A stretch of 64,000 nucleotides of DNA. Origin: Sphingomonas sp. 37zxx. Lineage in GTDB: Bacteria; Pseudomonadota; Alphaproteobacteria; Sphingomonadales; Sphingomonadaceae. The position numbers and the translations under genes were made by a program. The stretch lies in contig NZ_JROH01000003.1 in NCBI RefSeq assembly GCF_000786205.1, positions 62,001 through 126,000 on the forward strand, read 5' to 3'. The notes beneath the pieces are model-generated. The model worked only from the letters and a program-made list of their open reading frames with translations. It was not told where the DNA came from and made no database searches. Of the stretch, positions 44,123-52,994 are shown in pieces. Numbering within the stretch: position 1 is the first letter of the stretch; each line of letters begins with the position of its first letter.

Positions 44123-45912
44123 CCGCCCCCGACGCACCCGCCGACGATCCGGGGCCGTGGCGGTCGGCGCGCAAAATCTATCGCCACCTGGCGGCAAAGC
44201 GCCGGCGGCAGTTCGCCCTTACGATCGCACTGATGATCGCCGGGGCGGTCGCCGAGCTGGCGACGATCGGCGCGGTGCTGCCCTTTCTGGCGATCGTCAC
44301 CGGCGGGTCACAGGGGCGCTATGGCGGCGCGGTCGCGGTGATCGATGCCGTTGCCGATACGCTCGGCATCAGCACGATCGCGCTGGCCGCCCTTGCGCTG
44401 GTGGCCATCGCCATCACCTCGGGCGCGGTGCGGCTGGCGTTGATATGGACCAGCCAGCATTTCGTATTCGCGGTCGCGCACGATCTGGCGACGCGGATTT
44501 ACAGCCGGACGCTGCATCAGCCGTACAGCTATCACGTCATGCGCAACACCAGCCAGACGATCTCGGGAATCGAGAAGGTGCAATATGTGCTGGGCAACGT
44601 GCTGATGCCGGCGATGCTGGGAACGACGGCGGCGGTGGTCGCGCTGTTCATCCTGGCGGCGCTGATCGCGATCGATCCCGCGACGTCGCTGGTCGCCTGC
44701 CTGTGCTTCGTCGTGCTGTACGCCATCGTCAGCATCACCACGCGCAAGCGGCTATACCGTAATGCCGACATCATCGGCGATGCGATGCAGCTGCGGGTGC
44801 AGACGCTGCAAGAGGGGATGGGCGGCATCCGCGACGTCCTGCTCGATCAGACCCAGGGCATTTTCGTCGCCAAATTCGCCAAGATCGACCACGCTTTCCG
44901 CCAGGCACAGGCCGCCAACCAGTTCATCGGTGCCGCGCCGCGCTATGTGGTCGAAGCTGGCGGGGTGGTGCTGATCGCGGTGCTGACGCTGTATGTGAGT
45001 ACCCAGCCGGGCGGCATCATTGCTGCCCTGCCGATGCTCGGTGCACTGGCACTGGGGGCGCAGCGGTTGTTGCCGCTGGTCCAGCAGGTGTATTTCAGCT
45101 GGTCGCAAATTCACGGCAATCGCCGCGCGTTGCTGGACGTCGCCCGCCTGCTCGACATTCCGGCGCCGGTGCCGCAAGCGACGGTCCCGGTGCCGCCGCT
45201 GGCCAGCGCGATCGAGATCGATCAGGTCAGCTATCGCTATCCCTCGGGCGACCGCCCCGCACTCGATCGGCTGTCGCTGACGATCGCGCGCGGCGCACGC
45301 ATCGGGCTGCTCGGCAAATCGGGGGGCGGCAAGAGTACGCTGGCCGACCTGATCATGGGCTTGCTCGATCCCACCCTGGGCTGTCTGCGGATCGACGGGC
45401 GCGTGCTCGATGCCGGAGCAAAGCCATCATGGCAGGCCCAGATCGCGCATGTGCCCCAGGCGATCTATCTGGCCGACAGCAGCATCGCCGCCAATATCGC
45501 CTTCGGGCGCGACGCCGATATGATCGACATGGCGCGGGTGCGCGCCGCCGCGCAGGGGGCCGATCTCCATGATTTCATCGCCAGCCTGCCCGATGGCTAT
45601 CAATCGAGCGTGGGCGAGCGCGGCATTCGCCTGTCGGGTGGTCAGCGCCAGCGGATCGGCATCGCCCGCGCCCTGTACAAGCGCGCCACGATCCTGATCC
45701 TCGATGAAGCCACCAGCGCGCTCGACGACGAAACCGAACAGGCGGTGATGGCGGCGATCGATCGCTTGTCACGCGACCTGACCATCGTGTCGATCGCGCA
45801 CCGCGTATCGACGCTGCGGGGCTGTGACACGGTGGTACGGATCGAAGGCGGACGGATCGTGGCGCAAGGGCCATATGCCCAGATCGTGACCGCCGCCGCC
45901 GCAGCCGAGTGA
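44119..45912 (+). CDS. ABC transporter, PglK-like flippase candidate
   Basis: A 597-aa half-ABC transporter. The membrane domain contains 'MIAGAVAELATIGAVLPFLAIVTGG', a feature of PglK/WlaB-type flippases that move lipid-linked oligosaccharides. The ATPase carries 'GLLGKSGGGKSTLADLIMGLLDPT' (Walker A), 'GIRLSGGQRQRIGIARALYK' (signature), 'ILILDEATSALDDETEQ' (Walker B) and 'SIAHRVSTL'. It probably flips EPS repeat units, since no Wzx is present in the locus. It starts at ATG 44119, overlapping the upstream stop (ATGA). Confidence 0.88.
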   Translation: MTAPDAPADDPGPWRSARKIYRHLAAKRRRQFALTIALMIAGAVAELATIGAVLPFLAIVTGGSQGRYGGAVAVIDAVADTLGISTIALAALALVAIAITSGAVRLALIWTSQHFVFAVAHDLATRIYSRTLHQPYSYHVMRNTSQTISGIEKVQYVLGNVLMPAMLGTTAAVVALFILAALIAIDPATSLVACLCFVVLYAIVSITTRKRLYRNADIIGDAMQLRVQTLQEGMGGIRDVLLDQTQGIFVAKFAKIDHAFRQAQAANQFIGAAPRYVVEAGGVVLIAVLTLYVSTQPGGIIAALPMLGALALGAQRLLPLVQQVYFSWSQIHGNRRALLDVARLLDIPAPVPQATVPVPPLASAIEIDQVSYRYPSGDRPALDRLSLTIARGARIGLLGKSGGGKSTLADLIMGLLDPTLGCLRIDGRVLDAGAKPSWQAQIAHVPQAIYLADSSIAANIAFGRDADMIDMARVRAAAQGADLHDFIASLPDGYQSSVGERGIRLSGGQRQRIGIARALYKRATILILDEATSALDDETEQAVMAAIDRLSRDLTIVSIAHRVSTLRGCDTVVRIEGGRIVAQGPYAQIVTAAAAAE

Positions 45913-47819
45913 GCATCGCCACCGACACCGCGCGGCGAACCGACCTTCAGGCGCTGCGCGGCCTGGCGGTGATCATCGTCATCCTGTTCCATTCGGGCCT
46001 TGGGATTCTGCCGTCGGGGTATCTGGGCGTCGACATGTTCTTCGTCCTGTCGGGCTATCTGATCACCGGCATCCTCCTGCGCCAGCGCCTGGCCGGAAGC
46101 TTTCGGTTCGCCGATTTCTACCTTCGCCGCGCGCGCCGCCTGCTGCCGGCGGCGTATGCGATGCTGGCGGTGACGATCGTCGCGGCGATGCTGCTGCTGA
46201 CGCGCAGCGGCTATGATCGTTTCGCGCAGCAACTGGCGGGGGCGCTCGCCTTTTCGACCAACATCGTGCTGTGGCGGCAGATTAATTATTTCCATGATTC
46301 AGCGGTGTTCGAGCCGCTGTTGCACCTGTGGTCGCTGGGGATCGAGGAGCAATTTTATCTCTTCCTGCCCGCCTTGCTGGTGCTGCTGCCGCCGCGCCGC
46401 TGGTTTGCCGTGCTGTTGGTGGCGACGCTTGCCAGCCTGATCGGCTATCTGGTGGCCTATCCGCGCGTGCCGGCCGCCGCCTTTTATCTGCTGCCGCTGC
46501 GCGCATGGGAGTTGGGGCTGGGCGCGCTGGCGTGTTTCGCTGGCACCGCCATTCGCGATCGGGCCACGCGGTGGCGACCGGCGGCGCTGTTGCTGCTGCT
46601 GGCGATACCGTTCGCCCCGGAAACCCCGAGCTTCATTCCCGTGGTCACATTGCTCGCGGGCCTGGCTGCGCTAGGCATCATCATTGCCCGGCCCTGGCCA
46701 ACGCCAGCGCTGCGCCCGCTGGCCGCGATCGGCGACCGGTCCTATTCGCTGTATCTGGTGCATTGGCCGCTCTTTGCCTTTGCCAATGTCCTGTGGTTGG
46801 GGACGCCGCTGCCCGGCTGGCTGATCGCGGCCCTGCTGCTGGCTACCGCGCTGCTCGGTTTTGCGTCCTATCGCTACATCGAACAGCCCGGGCAGACGCT
46901 GCCGATCGCCGCGAAAACGGTCTGGATGCTGGCGGCGGCGGGCGCGATCGCGCTGGCACTGCTGGGAGCGATGGGCGCGCTGGTCGTCGGCAATCGCGGC
47001 CAGACCTTCGACATGCGCGGCGTGGTCGGTCTGCCCTTGCCCGATTGCGATGGCAGCGCCGACCCGTTCGATGGGCGCTGCACCCAATCGGATCGACCCG
47101 AAATCCTGCTATGGGGCGATTCCTTTTCGCAGCATCTGGTGCCGGGGATCACCGCATCCACCACCCGCCCGATCGCGCAGGCAAGCCTTGGGGGATGCCC
47201 GCCGCTGCTGGGAATCGCATTGGTCGAAGGCCCGGCAAGCCAGCGGACCGCCAGCGAATGCATCGCCTTCAACGACAGCGTTCTTGCCTATCTCGATCGC
47301 ACCCCCAGCGTCGGCGTGGTGATATTGGCCGGACGCTATCTTCGCTACACCCATCCTGGCATCCAGGTAATGCTGGCCGAGGAGGGCAACCGCATCACCA
47401 CCAGCGCCCCCGATCTGGTGGTGCGCGCGCAACTGCGCACCAGCGCGGCGATCCGCGCGCGTGGCCGGCGCGTGGTGATCGTGTCGGGACCGCCGCAGGC
47501 GCGCTTCGATGTTGGCCAGTGCTGGGAACGCAAGCTGGCCGGGCTGCCCTATGCCGTCGCGCGCGCCGATTGCGCCATCACCCCGGCGACCGCGCATGAA
47601 CAATCGGCTGCGACCGCCAACCTGCTCGATCGTTTTGCCCGCAGCGCCGCCACGCCGGTGCTCCGGCTGGATCGGGCGATGTGCGCCAACGGCATTTGCG
47701 CCACCGCGTGGAACGGCGTGCCGCTGTACCGCGACCGCAACCATCTGGCCTATGCCGGCGGAGAGCTGGTCGGCCGCCGCTTCGCGCTTGGCCAGCGCGC
47801 CTGGGCGGCCGCGCGCTAA
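45909..47819 (+). CDS. Acyltransferase with SGNH hydrolase-like domain (OafA-like)
   Basis: A 636-aa O-acetyltransferase. The N-terminal acyltransferase 3 membrane domain ('LQALRGLAVIIVILFHSGLGILPSGYLGVDMFFVLSGYLITGILL') carries the catalytic His in 'LFHS'. The C-terminal SGNH-like periplasmic domain has 'PEILLWGDSFSQHLVPGI' with the GDS Ser and 'YRDRNHLAYAGGELVGR' with the catalytic Asp-x-x-His pair. It probably O-acetylates the EPS. The GTG start overlaps the ABC stop (GTGA). Confidence 0.92.
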   Translation: MSIATDTARRTDLQALRGLAVIIVILFHSGLGILPSGYLGVDMFFVLSGYLITGILLRQRLAGSFRFADFYLRRARRLLPAAYAMLAVTIVAAMLLLTRSGYDRFAQQLAGALAFSTNIVLWRQINYFHDSAVFEPLLHLWSLGIEEQFYLFLPALLVLLPPRRWFAVLLVATLASLIGYLVAYPRVPAAAFYLLPLRAWELGLGALACFAGTAIRDRATRWRPAALLLLLAIPFAPETPSFIPVVTLLAGLAALGIIIARPWPTPALRPLAAIGDRSYSLYLVHWPLFAFANVLWLGTPLPGWLIAALLLATALLGFASYRYIEQPGQTLPIAAKTVWMLAAAGAIALALLGAMGALVVGNRGQTFDMRGVVGLPLPDCDGSADPFDGRCTQSDRPEILLWGDSFSQHLVPGITASTTRPIAQASLGGCPPLLGIALVEGPASQRTASECIAFNDSVLAYLDRTPSVGVVILAGRYLRYTHPGIQVMLAEEGNRITTSAPDLVVRAQLRTSAAIRARGRRVVIVSGPPQARFDVGQCWERKLAGLPYAVARADCAITPATAHEQSAATANLLDRFARSAATPVLRLDRAMCANGICATAWNGVPLYRDRNHLAYAGGELVGRRFALGQRAWAAAR

Positions 47820-48778
47820 AGGCGGCGCTTCACCGCCGAATAGCCGCGCGCCCCCCCGCGCAACACCCTGCCCGGAAGATAGGACAGGAGATGATAGACA
47901 AGCCCCGGCAAGCCAATCGATCGATATGCCCCCTTCAGGATCGAGCGCGCTTCGCGGCTGCGGCCTGCATATAGTTGACCGCGCGCATAGTTCAGCCGGG
48001 TGCGATCGGCATAGCCGCGTATCGCGTCGTGCAGCTTGCGATACTGCGGGGCCGCCAGCGCTTGTTCGAGCACCGCGAACACCGGCGCGTGCGATTGCGG
48101 CACGTCGCGGGTACCTGCAGCATCACTGGCGGCGCGCTCCATCGCCCCGCCATTGCCGCGCAGATAGATCGACGTCTGCCGCGAGCTGACCGCAATCGCA
48201 TGGTCGAGCGCGAACCGTACCCAGAACTCGGTATCCGCCCCCACCGGCCAGCGCCCGAAGCCGGTCGTCGCCGCAAAGGCCGATCGCCGGATCGCGACGC
48301 TAGAGGCGTTGAACACGCTGCCGTCATGCTGCCGAAAGAAATCGAGCAGTTCGGCATGACCGGCACGACTGGGGCTGGCCGCCACACGGTCGAGCGCGGC
48401 CAGGTCCGACGCCAGCGATGCCGCGCCGACCAGATCGGCTTGCGGACAAGCCCCGATCACCTCGGCCAGCGTCGCCAGATGCTCGCGCCGCCACACATCA
48501 TCGGCATCGATCAGCGCGATCCACTCACCATTGGCAGCAGCCGCCCCAGAGTTGCGCGCGGCACCTTCGCCGGCATTCGCCTGGCGGATCAGCCGGATCC
48601 GCGGATCGGGATTAGCCGCGACACGCTCGCCGCTGCCATCGGTCGATCCGTCGTCGACCACGATCAGTTCGAGCGGCGACCATGTTTGCCCCAACACCGA
48701 CGCGATCGTGCGCTCGATGAAATCCCGCTTGTTGTATAGCGGGATGACAACCGAAAAGCTGGGAAGCGGGGCGGCCAT
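47816..48778 (-). CDS. Glycosyltransferase family 2
   Basis: A 320-aa inverting glycosyltransferase. The GT-A fold has 'FSVVIPLYNKRDFIERTIASVLGQTWSPLELIVVDDGSTDGSGE' and the metal-binding 'ALIDADDVW', followed by 'GADTEFWVRFAL' with the acidic catalytic region. I chose ATG 48778 (MAAPLPSFSVV), where homology begins; the frame to 48931 is unconserved. It converges with the acyltransferase (4-nt overlap) and diverges from the next glycosyltransferase. Confidence 0.9.
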   Translation of the reverse strand: MAAPLPSFSVVIPLYNKRDFIERTIASVLGQTWSPLELIVVDDGSTDGSGERVAANPDPRIRLIRQANAGEGAARNSGAAAANGEWIALIDADDVWRREHLATLAEVIGACPQADLVGAASLASDLAALDRVAASPSRAGHAELLDFFRQHDGSVFNASSVAIRRSAFAATTGFGRWPVGADTEFWVRFALDHAIAVSSRQTSIYLRGNGGAMERAASDAAGTRDVPQSHAPVFAVLEQALAAPQYRKLHDAIRGYADRTRLNYARGQLYAGRSREARSILKGAYRSIGLPGLVYHLLSYLPGRVLRGGARGYSAVKRRL

Positions 48779-48857
48779 GCGCGCATCTTGTCGCAACCCT
48801 GGTGCCAAGACCAGCGCCGCCGTTGCCGCGCGGCGCATTGTCGCCGATAGCATTGGC

Positions 48858-49937
48858 GTGACCGACGCAGCCGGCCCGCTTTTATACGTGACACCAACCG
48901 ACCCGGCGCTTGCCACCGGCGGCCGGGCCAAGCTGTCGCGGCTGCACCAGTCGCTGCTCCACGATCTGTTGGGCGATGGATTTCATCGGCTCGTGCTCCC
49001 GTCGCGCGGACCCAATCCTGTCGCCGCGATCCTGCGGGGCCAGATCGACGGCATCGACGCCGCGAGCCTTTCGGCGCTGTCGGACAGGATCGCCGGCCAC
49101 CGGATCGAGCGGATATTCCTCGATGGATCGAACCTTGGCAGCGCGGCCCGCGCGATCAAGCGCCGCCACCCGGCGGTTCGCGTCATCACCTTTTGCCACA
49201 ATGTCGAAGCTCGATTCTTCCTGGGGGCCTTGCGCGCCAGCCCGACGCCGCGATCGCTGGCGGTGCTCGCCGCCAACCTGAACGCCGAACGCGCGGCGGT
49301 GCGGGCGAGTGACATGATCATCACCCTCAGCGATCGCGACAGCGCGTTGTTGCAGCGGCTTTATGGACGCGGCGCCGATGCCGTCCTGCCGCTAGCGATC
49401 GAGGACGGGTATCGGCGCGATGCCCTGCCGCCGCCACGATCGCCCGCGCCCACCCCCTATCTGCTGTTCGTCGGCGGCGGCTTTTACGCCAATCGCGATG
49501 CGGTGCGATGGTATGCCGATCGCGTTGCGCCAAGGCTCGCGATCGAGACGATGATCGTCGGCCACGGCATGGAACAATGCCCGCCTGCCCCCGGCATCAC
49601 CCTGGTGGGCGCGGTCGAGGATCTGGCACCGTGGTACGCGCATGCCCTCGCTGTCGTCGCGCCGATCCGCGATGGTTCGGGGATGAAGACCAAGGTTGCC
49701 GAAGCGCTGATGTTCGGCAAACGAATCATCGCCACGGCAGAGGCGTTTTCGGGCTATGCCCCATCGGTGGTCGTCGCCAATCGACAATGCGACGACCCGG
49801 CAAGCTTCGCGGCGGCGATCAGCGAAGCCTGCGGCGATCCCCCGCCCGGTTTCGATCCTGCGATCCGGCTGCTCTATGATCGGTTCCACGCGCCGGCGGT
49901 GGCGCGGGCCGGGCTTGCCGCCATTATCTCGGCGTAG
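48858..49937 (+). CDS. Glycosyltransferase family 4-type
   Basis: A 359-aa GT-B glycosyltransferase. The C-terminal nucleotide-sugar domain shows 'PYLLFVGGGFYANRDAVRWYADRVAP', 'VGAVEDLAPWYAHALAVVAPIRDGSGMKTKVAEALMFGKRIIATAEAFSGY', with the conserved E of the EX7E-like motif in 'KVAEAL'. The GTG at 48858 is the best start, since the frame back to 48531 is antisense to GT2. The 79 bp to the divergent GT2 start holds both promoters. Its 3' end overlaps the convergent next gene by 64 nt. Confidence 0.85.
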   Translation: MTDAAGPLLYVTPTDPALATGGRAKLSRLHQSLLHDLLGDGFHRLVLPSRGPNPVAAILRGQIDGIDAASLSALSDRIAGHRIERIFLDGSNLGSAARAIKRRHPAVRVITFCHNVEARFFLGALRASPTPRSLAVLAANLNAERAAVRASDMIITLSDRDSALLQRLYGRGADAVLPLAIEDGYRRDALPPPRSPAPTPYLLFVGGGFYANRDAVRWYADRVAPRLAIETMIVGHGMEQCPPAPGITLVGAVEDLAPWYAHALAVVAPIRDGSGMKTKVAEALMFGKRIIATAEAFSGYAPSVVVANRQCDDPASFAAAISEACGDPPPGFDPAIRLLYDRFHAPAVARAGLAAIISA

Positions 49938-51010
49938 AGCGCCGCGATCTGATCGGCGAGATGATCGAACGCGAAATCGCCGACCCGTTTTGCGCCATAG
50001 GCCATCAGCCGCTGCCGTTCGATCGGGTCCGACCAGGCGCGTTCGATCACCGCCGCCGCCGCCGCTTTGCCCGCCAACGGCATATACGCCCCCTGCCCTT
50101 CGCTCACCTCCCGAAACACCGGCGTATCGCTGGTGACCACCGGGCGACCCGCCGCCATCGCTTCGATCACCGCGATGCCAAAGCCTTCATAGCGCGACGG
50201 CACCACCACCAGATGACAGGCAGCGTATAGCGCGGCGATGGTCGCATCATCGGCGTGCTGGATGATCCGCACCAGCGGCTCCAGCCCCAGCCGGGCGATC
50301 CGCGCGCGCAATGCCGTAAGGCTGCCCGCGTCGTTCCCCGCGATCACCAGCGGCCTTGGCGCTCCCGCATCGCGCAGCACCGCCACCGCGTCGATCGCCA
50401 GCTCCAGATTCTTGCGCGCTTCGAGATGCCCGACCGCCAGCATGAACTGCGGCGGCAGGCCGGGCGGCAGCGTGGCGGAGGCTGGCGTCGCCACCGGCTT
50501 GGTCACCCCGTTATAGACCACCGATACCGGCGTATCGGCGCGAAACGCCATCAGCTCGGCGCGCATCGCCTGCGACACGGTGATGATATGATCGGCGCGG
50601 GCAAAGGCATCGGCGAGCACCGGGCGCGCGATCAGCCGCTCGATCAACGGCCGATCGGCTTGCAGCGGTCGCAAATCATGGATCGTCAGGATGGTGCGGC
50701 ACGGCGCGCCGATCAGTGGCAGCGTGAACGTCTCGAACAGGTCGAGCCGATCGGCGGCCAGCGCCGATCGCCAATAACCCAGCCCCGCGCGAAACCGCGC
50801 CCAGCGCCCGCTGCTGGGCAGCGGCGTCGGGCGAACGATGACATTGGGCGAGTCGGCGAACCACGTCCCGATCCGCTGGTCCGCCGGCTCGTACAGCACG
50901 AACGAAATGGCCGGGTTGCGGCGGATCAGCGCGCCATACAGGTGCCGGAAGCGCTGATTCGCCCCCGATGGCCGATCGTCGAAACAGGTTGCGTTCAGCC
51001 CGACGCGCAT
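49874..51010 (-). CDS. Glycosyltransferase family 4
   Basis: A 378-aa GT-B enzyme. It begins 'MRVGLNATCFDDRPSGANQRFRHLY'; the C-terminal domain has 'FMLAVGHLEARKNLELAIDA' and 'VVPSRYEGFGIAVIEAMAAGRPVVTSDTPVFREV', containing the GT4 EX7E motif (E in 'EGFG...E'). It adds a sugar, probably mannose or glucose, to the EPS intermediate. It is the last gene of a three-gene minus-strand unit (FkbM, GT4, GT4); 3 nt separate it from the upstream GT4. Confidence 0.9.
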   Translation of the reverse strand: MRVGLNATCFDDRPSGANQRFRHLYGALIRRNPAISFVLYEPADQRIGTWFADSPNVIVRPTPLPSSGRWARFRAGLGYWRSALAADRLDLFETFTLPLIGAPCRTILTIHDLRPLQADRPLIERLIARPVLADAFARADHIITVSQAMRAELMAFRADTPVSVVYNGVTKPVATPASATLPPGLPPQFMLAVGHLEARKNLELAIDAVAVLRDAGAPRPLVIAGNDAGSLTALRARIARLGLEPLVRIIQHADDATIAALYAACHLVVVPSRYEGFGIAVIEAMAAGRPVVTSDTPVFREVSEGQGAYMPLAGKAAAAAVIERAWSDPIERQRLMAYGAKRVGDFAFDHLADQIAALYAEIMAASPARATAGAWNRS

Positions 51011-51013
51011 CGT

Positions 51014-52120
51014 TCAGCCCGCATCCAATCCCAGCAGCGTGAAATGCCGCTCGATCACCGTCGATTCCTCGAACGGGCGCACCGCCTGTGCCAGCAGTTC
51101 AGGCGCGATCGGGTGGTCGAGCGCGGTGGCGATGCCATCGGCCAACGCTTCGGGATCACCGACCGGCACCAGATAGCCATAGCGGCCATCGTCCAGCACT
51201 TCGCGCGGCCCGGTCGGGCAATCGGTCGACACCGGGGTGCAGCCGCACAGCATCGCCTCGACCAGCACGTTGGGCAGCCCTTCGACATGCGATGACAGGG
51301 CAAAGACTCTGGCGCGGGCAAAATATTTCAGCGGATTCTCCACCCTTCCCGGCAGGCGCACCCGATCCCCCAGCCCCGCCGCCGCCACCTGCGCCTCCAG
51401 CGCGGCGCGTGACTGGCCTTCACCCAGGATCACCAGCCGCACCATGCGCCCCCGATCACGCAGGATCGCGGCGGCAGCGATCAGATCGGCGAAGCCTTTC
51501 CACGGGGCCAGTGTTCCCGCCGCAACGATGACGGGTATGCTGCGATCCACGAACCACGGATCATCGACGGGATCGAGCGCGCGCGCCCGCGCTGCCGGTT
51601 GATCGACGATATTGTACACGCAGACATGCCGGCGTGCGCCGAAAACGTGGGCATATTGCGCCACCATATCCTGCGACACACAGGTCAGCGCATCGGCTCG
51701 CCACGCCACCGCGCGCGCCAGTTGCTTCAACACCCATTTTTTCGTCGGCACGCGATTGGAATAGGTATCGAACGGCGTAACCCGCGAAGACCCGCTGATT
51801 CGCGCGCGCGACCTGCATGCGATCGCGGCCAGCAGCACGAAGGTGTTGAGGTGATCCTCCGCCGAAAACACCGCATCGGGCAGCGCGTGCCGCAGATAGC
51901 GCAGGATCGGCCAGAACATGCCGCGCGCCTGCCGGCTGTCCAGCACACGAACCGTAACGCCGGGGGCTTCGGGTACGCGCAGGTCGGGATCGCAGCGCCC
52001 GATGATCAGATCGACGCGGTGACCGCGCGCCGCCAGCGCGGCGGCAAAGCGCCATTGTGCCAGCGGCACCCCCGAAATGGCGTAGCGCGGGGTGATCACC
52101 GCCAGATGCAACCGCCTCAT
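51014..52120 (-). CDS. Glycosyltransferase family 4
   Basis: A 368-aa GT-B enzyme. N-terminus 'LHLAVITPRYAISGVPLAQWRFAAALAARGHRVDLIIG', C-terminal 'VIVAAGTLAPWKGFADLIAAAAIL' and 'ALSSHVEGLPNVLVEAMLCGCTPVSTDCPTGPREVL' with the EX7E motif. I chose ATG 52120 (MRRLHLAV), which overlaps the FkbM stop (ATGA), over the open frame to 52186. Confidence 0.9.
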   Translation of the reverse strand: MRRLHLAVITPRYAISGVPLAQWRFAAALAARGHRVDLIIGRCDPDLRVPEAPGVTVRVLDSRQARGMFWPILRYLRHALPDAVFSAEDHLNTFVLLAAIACRSRARISGSSRVTPFDTYSNRVPTKKWVLKQLARAVAWRADALTCVSQDMVAQYAHVFGARRHVCVYNIVDQPAARARALDPVDDPWFVDRSIPVIVAAGTLAPWKGFADLIAAAAILRDRGRMVRLVILGEGQSRAALEAQVAAAGLGDRVRLPGRVENPLKYFARARVFALSSHVEGLPNVLVEAMLCGCTPVSTDCPTGPREVLDDGRYGYLVPVGDPEALADGIATALDHPIAPELLAQAVRPFEESTVIERHFTLLGLDAG

Positions 52121-52923
52121 CCCAGCAACGACCGATAGTCTCCGCCGGCCACGCGCGCGCGCGCCAGGAACAGGAAATTGTTGCAATAGTCGGCATCGGG
52201 ATTGCCGAGGGCGGCCAGCGATTGATGCACCGCCGGCCGGAAATCGGCGATCGGCGTCAACACGCGGTCCTTCAGGAAGTAACCCTCATAGCCAAGCGAA
52301 TCGATTCGTTCGAAGGTTTCGGCAATCGGTTGCGCGCGGTGGCGCTGTTCGATCTCGATCAGCATCGCGGGGGCCGATGCGGCAATCGTCGCCAGCGCGC
52401 CTTCCAGCACCGCCGCTTCATGCCCTTCGACATCGATCTTCAACAGCGCCGCATCGGTGATGCCGAACGAATCTAGCCGCCGCAGCGCGACGCTGACCGC
52501 CCGGCTGGCCCCCTCGGTTATCGGCTCGATCGACGCAGCCGCATCATGTTCGACGCCATCGCCATCGACCGGGATGGCGAGGTCCGCAACCCCGTCGACC
52601 GCCGACAGCGCGCAATCATGCACCCGCACCGTATCGCGCCCGGCGGCCCAGGCGCGCAACGCCGCCAGGCACATCGGGTTGGGCTCGAACACCTCCACCC
52701 GCGCGCCAAGCCGGTGCAGCGCATAGGCATAAGCGCCGTAATTGCCGCCAACGTCGATCGCGCGCGCGCCGGCGGGCACCAGCGCGCGGAGCAACCGCAT
52801 TTCGGGCTCCAGCGTGCGGTGCAGCTTTGCATGCCAATATTTCGCCGCAACACGCGATCGTGCCGGCAACCTGTCGCGCACCGATGCCTTGATCCGACCA
52901 AGGCCAGTCATCGCTGCTGACAT
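52117..52923 (-). CDS. FkbM-family methyltransferase
   Basis: A 268-aa SAM-dependent O-methyltransferase. Motif I 'AIDVGGNYGAYAYALHRLGARVEVFEPNPMCLAALRAW' binds SAM, and 'LLKIDVEGHEAAVLEGA' is the FkbM signature. It probably methylates a sugar of the EPS. ATG 52923 gives the best fit; ATG 52911 is an alternative. It starts 71 nt from the divergent asnB gene. Confidence 0.9.
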   Translation of the reverse strand: MSAAMTGLGRIKASVRDRLPARSRVAAKYWHAKLHRTLEPEMRLLRALVPAGARAIDVGGNYGAYAYALHRLGARVEVFEPNPMCLAALRAWAAGRDTVRVHDCALSAVDGVADLAIPVDGDGVEHDAAASIEPITEGASRAVSVALRRLDSFGITDAALLKIDVEGHEAAVLEGALATIAASAPAMLIEIEQRHRAQPIAETFERIDSLGYEGYFLKDRVLTPIADFRPAVHQSLAALGNPDADYCNNFLFLARARVAGGDYRSLLG

Positions 52924-52994
52924 ATCAAGGAAGGCTGGACATTTGCCGCCGCACGCGGCTTTCTCCGGCTGGGACTGGGCGGGGGAAGTAACCG

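Noticed and set aside
47816..47819. Frameshift suspected where the acyltransferase and GT2 ends overlap
   Set aside because: Both ends are intact and the 4-nt overlap is normal for convergent genes in this locus.
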